Positions 7,045 through 12,538 of a DNA stretch of 13,934 bases are shown one piece after another (positions within the stretch are counted from its first letter, which is position 1; each line of letters starts with the position of its first letter). The notes under the pieces were generated by a model. That model saw nothing but the letters and a program-made list of their open reading frames with translations. It was not told the origin of the DNA and ran no database searches. The translations under genes were made by a program, and so were the position numbers. This DNA comes from Lachnospiraceae bacterium UBA3332 (lineage in GTDB: Bacteria; Bacillota; Clostridia; Lachnospirales; Lachnospiraceae), in NCBI GenBank assembly GCA_002361095.1, contig DERU01000036.1, positions 8,477 to 22,410 of the forward strand, written 5' to 3'.

Positions 7045-7303
7045 GCGGACAGGGCGTTTTGGGCCGGCGGCGGACTTGCGGCATATGGAGACAGGCACAT
7101 GCTTGCATGCGAACCGAGATATTTCCCAAAAGACCGGGCCATTCCTGCAAAAAAACGCGGACTGTTTGAGCGCAGCGAGTTTCCGCGTTTTTTTGCAGTT
7201 TGGAATGGAACGGTATTTTGGTGAAATTTCGCGGTTTGCATGTTCACATGTGCCTGTCTCCATATGCCGCAAGTCCGCCGCCGGCCCAAAATGTTCTGTC
7301 CGC
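7045..7303. repeat. 259-bp long inverted repeat (MITE-like or hairpin-RNA element)
   Basis: The two halves are reverse complements. The outer 57 bases (7045-7101) pair with 7247-7303 at 54 of 57 positions, including a perfect 45-base block (7057-7101 with 7247-7291). The innermost 15 bases (7146-7160 with 7183-7197) also match perfectly, around a 22-nt loop (7161-7182). The middle parts are similar with a few mismatches and small bulges. All three outer mismatches become G-U pairs in a + strand RNA. The ends are GCGGACAG and CTGTCCGC; no target-site duplication is obvious. No protein is credible inside: frames crossing it just repeat the arms. It is either a non-autonomous mobile element or a structured RNA. 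Confidence 0.85.
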
Positions 7304-7331
7304 ATAGTGGGCATTGGCCCCAACCGCAGGC

Positions 7332-8069
7332 TCATTCGCAGAGAATGAAGTTGCCGTAGTTTTCCAGTTCTTTAGGGATGTAGTCGATCAGTACCGGATA
7401 CCGGTCCAAGTCTGCCACCTGTACCATGGTCACGATACCGTATTTGGAATAATCCAGCAAAAAATAAGGCTGGCTGGCGTTTTGGAGGGCCAAAAGCTTG
7501 ATGGCGCGTTCGCTGATATCGTGGTTGGTAATGCCGGAGGGGATGGAGAAACCGCTTGCGCCCAGAAAGCACTTATTAAAATAGAGGTTTTTGAGCGCGT
7601 TTTCCGCCATGGGCCCAATACAGGAGTTCGTGGTTTTTTTTAGGGAGCCGCCCAGCATGATGCAGGGAATATCCAATGCCACCAGCCTGTTGACATGGGA
7701 AATACCGTTGGTGACAACGGTGACATTCCGGTTGGCAAGATAGGGGATCATGGGATACGTGGTGCTGGAAGGATCCAGAAAAATGACGTCTCCATCGTTT
7801 ACCAGGGAAGCCGCTTTGCGCGCGATCTTTTCCTTCGCGTCTTTGTTGAGTTCCAGTTTGGTGGAAATGTTTAATTCCACGGATTTTGGGGCAAGCCGCA
7901 CGCCTCCGCCGTGCAGCAGCGTGATTTTCTTTTCCCCCTCCAGCTTCATCAGATCTCTGCGCAGCGTGGAGACGGAGATGGACAGCCCCTTCATGATTGC
8001 GTCGGTGGATACGATTTCATTGGAAGAGAGCATGTCAAGAATTTTTTCCTGTCTAACTGCGGGAATCAT
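7332..8069 (-). CDS. DeoR-family transcriptional regulator
   Basis: This is a 245-residue regulator of the usual DeoR length. The N-terminal winged helix-turn-helix spans about residues 6-57, with recognition helix VSTLRRDLMKLE (33-44) and the wing LLHGGGVRL. The C-terminal DeoRC domain (about 74-230) has LDPSSTTYPMIPYL (98-111), VTNGISHVNRL and LGGSLKKTTNSCIG, the sugar-phosphate-binding pattern of this isomerase-like fold. Such proteins repress sugar operons and release DNA on binding a phosphorylated intermediate. It is divergent from the ABC transporter/kinase operon, the classic layout for a local regulator, so the kinase product or a downstream sugar phosphate is the likely inducer (inference). 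GAGG lies 8 nt before the ATG at 8069, and a promoter sits at 8103-8131. Confidence 0.9.
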   Translation of the reverse strand: MIPAVRQEKILDMLSSNEIVSTDAIMKGLSISVSTLRRDLMKLEGEKKITLLHGGGVRLAPKSVELNISTKLELNKDAKEKIARKAASLVNDGDVIFLDPSSTTYPMIPYLANRNVTVVTNGISHVNRLVALDIPCIMLGGSLKKTTNSCIGPMAENALKNLYFNKCFLGASGFSIPSGITNHDISERAIKLLALQNASQPYFLLDYSKYGIVTMVQVADLDRYPVLIDYIPKELENYGNFILCE

Positions 8070-8102
8070 ATGGAATACCTCGCTTTTCTTTTTCTCATAC
8101 CT

Positions 8103-8131
8103 ATCATAACACGTTTTGAATAGAATTTGAA
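8103..8131 (-). promoter_or_regulatory. Promoter of the DeoR-family gene
   Basis: On the minus strand, TTCAAA (8126-8131), a 17-nt spacer and TATGAT (8103-8108) precede the gene. The spacer ends in TGT, giving an extended -10, which compensates for the weak -35. Confidence 0.65.
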
Positions 8132-8168
8132 GCTTTTTCCATAAAAATATGAATATTTGTAAAAAGTA

Positions 8169-8197
8169 TTGAAAAATCGGAAGAAAAATCGTACAAT
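8169..8197 (+). promoter_or_regulatory. Candidate distal promoter of the sugar ABC operon
   Basis: TTGAAA (8169-8174), a 17-nt spacer and TACAAT (8192-8197) face the transporter operon. Transcription from here would give an untranslated leader of about 300 nt running through the direct repeat at 8388-8427. The region is very AT-rich, so chance matches are possible. Confidence 0.45.
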
Positions 8198-8387
8198 ATG
8201 GAAAAACGATGGTTCCGAATACGGGAGTAAATGCGGCAAAATTGGAATTTAATGGATTTTAATGAAGAAGTTTGAAGATAGAAAAAGCGGCAAAATGAGT
8301 GAAAACGGAAAAAAATGGAATAGACACTATACATTATAACCAAAAAAGAGGAGAAAATAAAGATAGTTTGCCCATTGAATCCAACAC

Positions 8388-8427
8388 TATTCACAAAAAA
8401 CCAAATATATTCAAAAAAGTCCAAAAA
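8388..8427 (+). repeat. Two 20-bp direct repeats, candidate DeoR operator
   Basis: TATTCA at 8388 and at 8408 begin two adjacent 20-base units that agree at 16 of 20 positions (TATTCA-x-AAAA-xx-CCAAA-x-A). A weaker third copy may start at 8428. The two-helical-turn period upstream of the -10 at 8459 fits a multi-site operator or activator site. The 8070-8510 gap is otherwise AT-rich, with three promoter candidates and no RNA gene that I recognise. Confidence 0.45.
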
Positions 8428-8432
8428 TAGTC

Positions 8433-8464
8433 TTGCAAAATGTGAATATTGATGATACTATAAT
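8433..8464 (+). promoter_or_regulatory. Candidate proximal promoter of the sugar ABC operon
   Basis: A perfect TATAAT at 8459-8464 lies 47 nt before the ATG at 8511. The only -35-like hexamer, TTGCAA at 8433-8438, is 20 nt away, longer than ideal. A weak -35 next to a repeat array suggests a regulated promoter. Confidence 0.5.
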
Positions 8465-8510
8465 GGCACAGGAACGAAATAGAGTTTCAAAAATGCAAGG
8501 AGGAAGCAAC

Positions 8511-9899
8511 ATGAAGAAAAAAGTATTGGTTACATTGCTGACGGCGGCGATGACAGCGTCCATGCTGGCTGGCTGCGGCAGCAGCCCGGCGCCTGCGGAG
8601 ACAACCCCTGCGCCTGCGGCAAGTTCCGAGGCGGCTCCGGAAGAGTCCAAGGAAGTGGCGGAATCCACACCGGCAGAAACTCCGGCAGCAGCAGAGGACG
8701 ACGGTGAGGTTGTGGAACTGGAGTTCTGGAGTTGGTGGAGCAGTGAAGCGAGAAAACCTTATGTCTTGGAGATGGTAGATGGTTTCAATGCGTCTCAGAG
8801 CAAATACCATGTTACCTACGTGGATATTCCGTGGGGCGATATCTTTACCAAGAATATCGCGCAGATCGCGGCGGGCAACCCCTGTGATATTATGGCGAAC
8901 AACTTGGAGGAAGTGGCGTTCCGTGCGGAACAGGGACAGGTGGAGCCGTTAGACGCCTATCTGACAGATGATGTAAAGGGTGCATTCTATGAACAGTACC
9001 TTGATGTCTGTACAGGGGATGATGGCAGCATTTATGCGCTTCCGCTCTCTGTGGATACCAGGGGTATTTATTACAACAAAGCGCACTTTGAAGAAGCAGG
9101 TATCAATCCGGAAGATATTCAGACATGGGATGACCTGACCGAAGCGGCCCGCAAGCTGGACAAGAAGAACGGCGATACTTGGGAGAGAGTTGGATTTATC
9201 CCTACCCTTGGAAACGGCGGTGTGGACACTTGGATGCTCAACGCCAATAACGGACCGGCTTGGTTTGATCCGGAAACCTGTGAAGCAAAAGTGAATACGG
9301 ATACCAATAAGGAAGCGTTTAAGTGGGTTCGGGAACAGATTGAAGTGTATGGAATGGATGAGTTTAATGAACTTAGCGCAGCGTTCTCCAGCGGTATGCA
9401 GGATCCTTTCGCTTCCGGTGTGATCTCTATGCTGGTGCATACTTCCGCATATGTTTCCAGTTTGAAACAGAATGCGCCTGATCTGGAATATGGTGTGATT
9501 CCGCTTCCGGAATTTAAGGAAGGTAACGGCCATCTGGCAAACGGCGGCGGCTTTGTACTGGAGATTCCCAAAGGAGCAAAATGCCCGGAAGGATCTTATG
9601 AATTTATCAAATATGTAACCAGCAAAGAAACACAGGATTTCCTGTCCACCAGCCTTGGCGATTTCTCCGCGAGAAACGACTTTGATGATTCCACAGAGTT
9701 CTTTAAGAATCCTATCACCAAAGAAATTGCGAAGTGCCTGGAAGAGACCAATACCCTTGTGGTGCCCAATGCTCTCAAAGGATATCAGGATATTATCAAT
9801 CCCCTGGTAGAGGAAGGCACGCTGGGCTTGAAGAGCACGGATGAGGCTCTTGACAATGCGCAGAAAGCGTTAGAAGATTTCATTGCCAATAACCAGTAA
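8511..9899 (+). CDS. Sugar ABC transporter solute-binding lipoprotein (family 1, CUT1)
   Basis: This is a 462-residue extracellular solute-binding protein. The start at 8511 is fixed by AAGGAGG (8497-8503), 7 nt upstream, and by the signal peptide that begins there: MKKK, a hydrophobic core, and lipobox LAGC with Cys22. An Ala/Pro/Glu/Ser-rich linker of about 45 residues follows, then the SBP_bac_1 type domain opening with VELEFWSWWSSEARKPYV. Later blocks include the early ligand-lobe segment GNPCDIMANN and the near-C-terminal GGGFVLEIPKGAKCPEGSYEF, typical of CUT1 sugar-binding proteins. It captures a sugar or oligosaccharide outside the membrane and hands it to the two permeases encoded downstream. 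The ligand cannot be read from the sequence. It is the first gene of the operon and is followed by a strong hairpin, as is common where the binding protein must be made in excess. Confidence 0.92.
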   Translation: MKKKVLVTLLTAAMTASMLAGCGSSPAPAETTPAPAASSEAAPEESKEVAESTPAETPAAAEDDGEVVELEFWSWWSSEARKPYVLEMVDGFNASQSKYHVTYVDIPWGDIFTKNIAQIAAGNPCDIMANNLEEVAFRAEQGQVEPLDAYLTDDVKGAFYEQYLDVCTGDDGSIYALPLSVDTRGIYYNKAHFEEAGINPEDIQTWDDLTEAARKLDKKNGDTWERVGFIPTLGNGGVDTWMLNANNGPAWFDPETCEAKVNTDTNKEAFKWVREQIEVYGMDEFNELSAAFSSGMQDPFASGVISMLVHTSAYVSSLKQNAPDLEYGVIPLPEFKEGNGHLANGGGFVLEIPKGAKCPEGSYEFIKYVTSKETQDFLSTSLGDFSARNDFDDSTEFFKNPITKEIAKCLEETNTLVVPNALKGYQDIINPLVEEGTLGLKSTDEALDNAQKALEDFIANNQ

Positions 9900-9921
9900 A
9901 TTTTAGGCAGTACCTGACTGG

Positions 9922-9960
9922 AAGGGACTCTTATATAGAGATGTATAGGAGTCCCTTTTT
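9922..9960 (+). terminator. Terminator/attenuator after the binding-protein gene
   Basis: AAGGGACTC (9922-9930) pairs with GAGTCCCTT (9949-9957). The stem can continue inward through an AT-rich section with two G-U pairs to a GAGA loop, about 16 pairs in all, and a T run to 9960 follows. It is a convincing intrinsic terminator and probably a partial one, because the permease genes follow. Confidence 0.75.
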
Positions 9961-9992
9961 ATACGACAGGAAGATATATTTCCTGCCGTATA
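9960..9992. other. Second hairpin between binding protein and permease
   Basis: TATACGACAGGAA (9960-9972) pairs with TTCCTGCCGTATA (9980-9992) at 12 of 13 positions around a 7-nt loop. An A tract follows rather than a T tract, so on the + strand it is a stable stem (possible mRNA 3'-end protector) rather than a terminator. It shares base 9960 with the T run of the preceding terminator. Confidence 0.6.
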
Positions 9993-10058
9993 AAAAAGAT
10001 GTTAATGCGTACTCGTGCGCGTGGAAAAGTTGTTTGTTGACAACCGCGCTTGACGTGG

Positions 10059-10084
10059 AGTGTGTGCAAAGCACACACTTTTTT
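10059..10084 (+). terminator. Third hairpin: intrinsic terminator ahead of permease 1
   Basis: AGTGTGTGC (10059-10067), loop AAA, GCACACACT (10071-10079), then T through 10084 form a perfect 9-bp stem with a T run, only 24 nt before the permease start. A TTGACA lies at 10037-10042, but no -10 is placed to use it, so I see no separate permease promoter. Confidence 0.7.
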
Positions 10085-10107
10085 AAGAAAACGGAAGGAA
10101 GGGTGTT

Positions 10108-11034
10108 ATGTTCGGTGCGATATTAACAAAACTCGGTATCAAAAAACGGCAGGGAAGGGAAAATGTTTACGGTTATATTTTCATACTGCCTTGGCTGATC
10201 GGTCTGTTGGCATTCACGTTAGGCCCCATGATTTTTTCCTTTATTACAAGTTTTGCTGACTACAATATGCTCAAGATTAATTTTGTAGGTTTGAAAAACT
10301 ATACCCACATGTTTACAAGGGATCAATTGTTCTGGAAAGCGTTAAAGAACACGGCCGTCTATGCGGTGATGAATATTCCCCTTATCACGGCGGGAGGTGT
10401 TATCGTGGCGGTTATATTGAATAAGTCTGTTTTTGGACTGCGGACGTTCCGGACGATATATTATCTGCCGTCCATCATGGTTGGCGTGGGAACCTATTTC
10501 CTCTGGATGCTGTTGCTAAACCCGGCCAACGGAATTGTAAACAGCGCTTTGGCATTGATCGGAATCAAAGGCCCCGCATGGCTGACGGATCCGGCGTGGA
10601 CGAAACCGGCCATCGTTCTCATGCATGTGTGGGGGCTTGGCGGTCAGATGCTTTTGTATCTGGCAAGACTACAGAGCATTCCGCAGGATTACTATGAGGC
10701 GGCTTCCCTGGACGGCGCAAGCGGCCTGAAAAAATTCACGAAGATAACGGTTCCCCTGCTTTCCCCGATTATATTCTACAATTTGACCATCGGCATCATC
10801 GGTGCGTTCCAGGTGTTCCAGGAGGGATATATTTTCTCCGGCGGAGACGGAAAGCCTGCGGGTTCTTTGTTGTTTTACAATCTGCATTTGTGGAATCAGG
10901 CGTTTAAGAACTTTAAGACCGGTTATGCAAACGCAATGTGCTGGTTTTTGTTCGCGCTGGTCATGATTATGACGCTGATCAACCAAAAGGTGTCCAAGAA
11001 ATGGGTATATGAGGAGGATGGCAGTAATGACTAA
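10108..11034 (+). CDS. Carbohydrate ABC transporter permease 1 (MalF/UgpA-type)
   Basis: This is a 308-residue inner-membrane permease of the binding-protein-dependent transport family. The first hydrophobic segment is about residues 16-40 (YGYIFILPWLIGLLAFTLGP), and several further segments follow, consistent with six membrane helices. The EAA loop that docks on the ATPase is clear: Glu197-Ala-Ala-Ser-Leu-Asp-Gly203-Ala, then FTKITVPLLSP. It forms a heterodimer with the next gene product and moves sugar delivered by the upstream binding protein. AAGGAAGGG precedes the ATG at 10108. Its end overlaps the second permease gene by 8 nt, indicating translational coupling. A terminator-like hairpin lies just upstream, so its level is probably set by read-through. 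Confidence 0.92.
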   Translation: MFGAILTKLGIKKRQGRENVYGYIFILPWLIGLLAFTLGPMIFSFITSFADYNMLKINFVGLKNYTHMFTRDQLFWKALKNTAVYAVMNIPLITAGGVIVAVILNKSVFGLRTFRTIYYLPSIMVGVGTYFLWMLLLNPANGIVNSALALIGIKGPAWLTDPAWTKPAIVLMHVWGLGGQMLLYLARLQSIPQDYYEAASLDGASGLKKFTKITVPLLSPIIFYNLTIGIIGAFQVFQEGYIFSGGDGKPAGSLLFYNLHLWNQAFKNFKTGYANAMCWFLFALVMIMTLINQKVSKKWVYEEDGSND

Positions 11035-11857
11035 AAAGAGAAAAATCGGAAACATCATTCTGTTTATCGTGCTCTGTCTGGGGGCGGCCATTATTCTTGC
11101 CCCTATTGCGTGGATGATATGCACGGCACTGAAATCCGCGCCCGAGGTGGCGGCTTATCCGCCGACGCTTTTACCGGAGAAACCGTTGTTTGAGAATTTT
11201 GCGATTGCTTGGAGCAAAGCACCTTTTACAAGATATACCTGTAACACGCTTATTATTGTGTTTTTTACAATTGTTGGCGGCGTTTTTTCCAACTCCTTTA
11301 TCGCGTACGGTTTTGCCAAGATTGATTTTAAAGGAAGGGATTTTCTGTTTAATATTGTATTGGCGACGATGATGATTCCGGGCTTTGTTACCCTGGTGCC
11401 TACCTATGTTATTTTTTCCAAACTGCATTGGGTAGATACCTATCTGCCGCTGATCGTGCCCTCCTTCTTCGGTAACGCTTTCCATATTTTTATGATGCGG
11501 CAGTTTTACCGCACCATTCCCAATGAGTTGTCAGAGGCAGCCCGGGTGGACGGCGCCGGTCATTTCTACATTTGGGGCAAACTGATGATGCCCTTGGTTA
11601 AGCCGGTCATGGCGACGGTGGCCCTGATTAATTTCAAGGGCTCCTGGGGCGATTTTCAGGGGCCGTTGCTCTATTTGAGCGACAGAACGAAATATACGTT
11701 GCAGCTGGGTCTGCAGGTTTTCAAAGGACAGGCTACAACGGACTGGAACTACCTGATGGCGGTATCCTTTTTGTCCATGATCCCGATTCTGGTACTGTTC
11801 TTCTGCTTCCAGAACTACTTTATTGAAGGCATGAACGTGGGCGGTGCGGTAAAATAA
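11027..11857 (+). CDS. Carbohydrate ABC transporter permease 2 (MalG/UgpE-type)
   Basis: This is a 276-residue permease, partner of the preceding one. The start at 11027 is preferred over the in-frame ATGs at 11009 and 11018 because GAGGAGG (11011-11017) sits 9 nt before it, and the sequence MTKKRKIGN followed by a hydrophobic helix is typical. The overlap ATGACTAA with the permease 1 stop is the usual coupling arrangement. The EAA motif is Glu170-Ala-Ala-Arg-Val-Asp-Gly176-Ala, followed by FYIWGKLMMPLVKP. The C-terminal FIEGMNVGGAVK resembles the G-x-x-x-GAVK ending of MalG-type subunits. No ATP-binding subunit gene follows, so the transporter likely uses a shared MsmK/MsiK-type ATPase encoded elsewhere. 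Confidence 0.93.
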   Translation: MTKKRKIGNIILFIVLCLGAAIILAPIAWMICTALKSAPEVAAYPPTLLPEKPLFENFAIAWSKAPFTRYTCNTLIIVFFTIVGGVFSNSFIAYGFAKIDFKGRDFLFNIVLATMMIPGFVTLVPTYVIFSKLHWVDTYLPLIVPSFFGNAFHIFMMRQFYRTIPNELSEAARVDGAGHFYIWGKLMMPLVKPVMATVALINFKGSWGDFQGPLLYLSDRTKYTLQLGLQVFKGQATTDWNYLMAVSFLSMIPILVLFFCFQNYFIEGMNVGGAVK

Positions 11858-11869
11858 GGGGGACTGGTG

Positions 11870-12520
11870 ATGAAAAAAATCGGTATCATTCACACCACGC
11901 CCGCTACGATTGCCAGCTTAAACGCGCTGGTCAGGGAGATTATCGGGGATGTGGAAACAGTAAATTTTCTGGACGATTCTATTTTGGGCGACATGCGCAC
12001 CGGACATGAAGTGGACTTTGTGCGAAAACGGTGGATTTCTTATGCGCGCACGCTGGAACATATGGGGGTGGATGCGGTGCTGTCCGCCTGCTCTACGGTA
12101 GGGGCCTTTGCGGAAGAAGCGGACCGGATGCTGGATGTCCCGGTTTACCGGATCGACGAGGCCATGTGCCGGCAGGCGGTGGAACGGGCGGGGACGGTCA
12201 GTGTCTTTGCCACACTGGCTTCCACGCTGGAACCTACCGTGGATTTGATACGGCGTCTGGCCAGGAGTTCGGATAAAGAAATACAGGTTCACACGGTTTT
12301 GGTGGAGGGCGCTTACGAGGCGTTGATGAAGGGCCAAAAGGATGTGCATGACGGCAAAATCCGGGAAGCCGTATCCCGGTGGGCGCCTGTGTCCGATGTG
12401 GTCGTGCTGGCGCAGGCGTCCATGGCTTCCGCCGTGGACGCCTCCAAGGATGCGGCCGCCAAAATCCTGACAAGTCCTAAACTGGGGATTGAAAAGCTGA
12501 AACGGGATCTGGGAATGTAA
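11870..12520 (+). CDS. Asp/Glu racemase superfamily protein, second cysteine absent
   Basis: This is a 216-residue protein. The ATG at 11870 is chosen over the GTG at 11867 because AGGGGG lies 7 nt upstream; it starts 12 nt after permease 2, so it is in the operon. The fold is that of the Asp/Glu/hydantoin racemase superfamily (PF01177): an N-terminal IGIIHTTPATIASL strand-loop, VLSACSTVGAFAEE with Cys74 at the first catalytic site, and a C-terminal strand VVVLAQASMASA (177-188). In two-base racemases the C-terminal strand carries a second Cys; here the matching position appears to be Ser184. A single-Cys member is therefore unlikely to be a standard two-Cys amino-acid racemase. It could be an isomerase, epimerase, decarboxylase or lyase acting on the transported sugar or sugar acid. 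The next gene is an FGGY kinase 18 nt downstream. The superfamily is sure; the reaction is unknown. Confidence 0.8.
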   Translation: MKKIGIIHTTPATIASLNALVREIIGDVETVNFLDDSILGDMRTGHEVDFVRKRWISYARTLEHMGVDAVLSACSTVGAFAEEADRMLDVPVYRIDEAMCRQAVERAGTVSVFATLASTLEPTVDLIRRLARSSDKEIQVHTVLVEGAYEALMKGQKDVHDGKIREAVSRWAPVSDVVVLAQASMASAVDASKDAAAKILTSPKLGIEKLKRDLGM

Positions 12521-12538
12521 AACGAACGGAGGTATTGC

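Noticed and set aside
6892..7348. Several small frames on both strands across the 7045-7303 palindrome
   Set aside because: Their sequences repeat because of the inverted repeat; they are translations of the element, not proteins.
8300..8313. CcpA cre-like site (TGAAAACGGAAAAA)
   Set aside because: The left half fits the cre consensus but the right half lacks the T and C that make the dyad; A-rich DNA gives such matches by chance.
8104..8424. Minus-strand frame of 106 codons in the DeoR/ABC gap
   Set aside because: It is a Phe/Ile/Ser-rich translation of AT-rich regulatory DNA with promoters and repeats inside it.
8368..8430. Short leader peptide starting at TTG 8368
   Set aside because: The GAGGAG upstream is 13 nt away, too far, and there is no attenuation structure linked to it.
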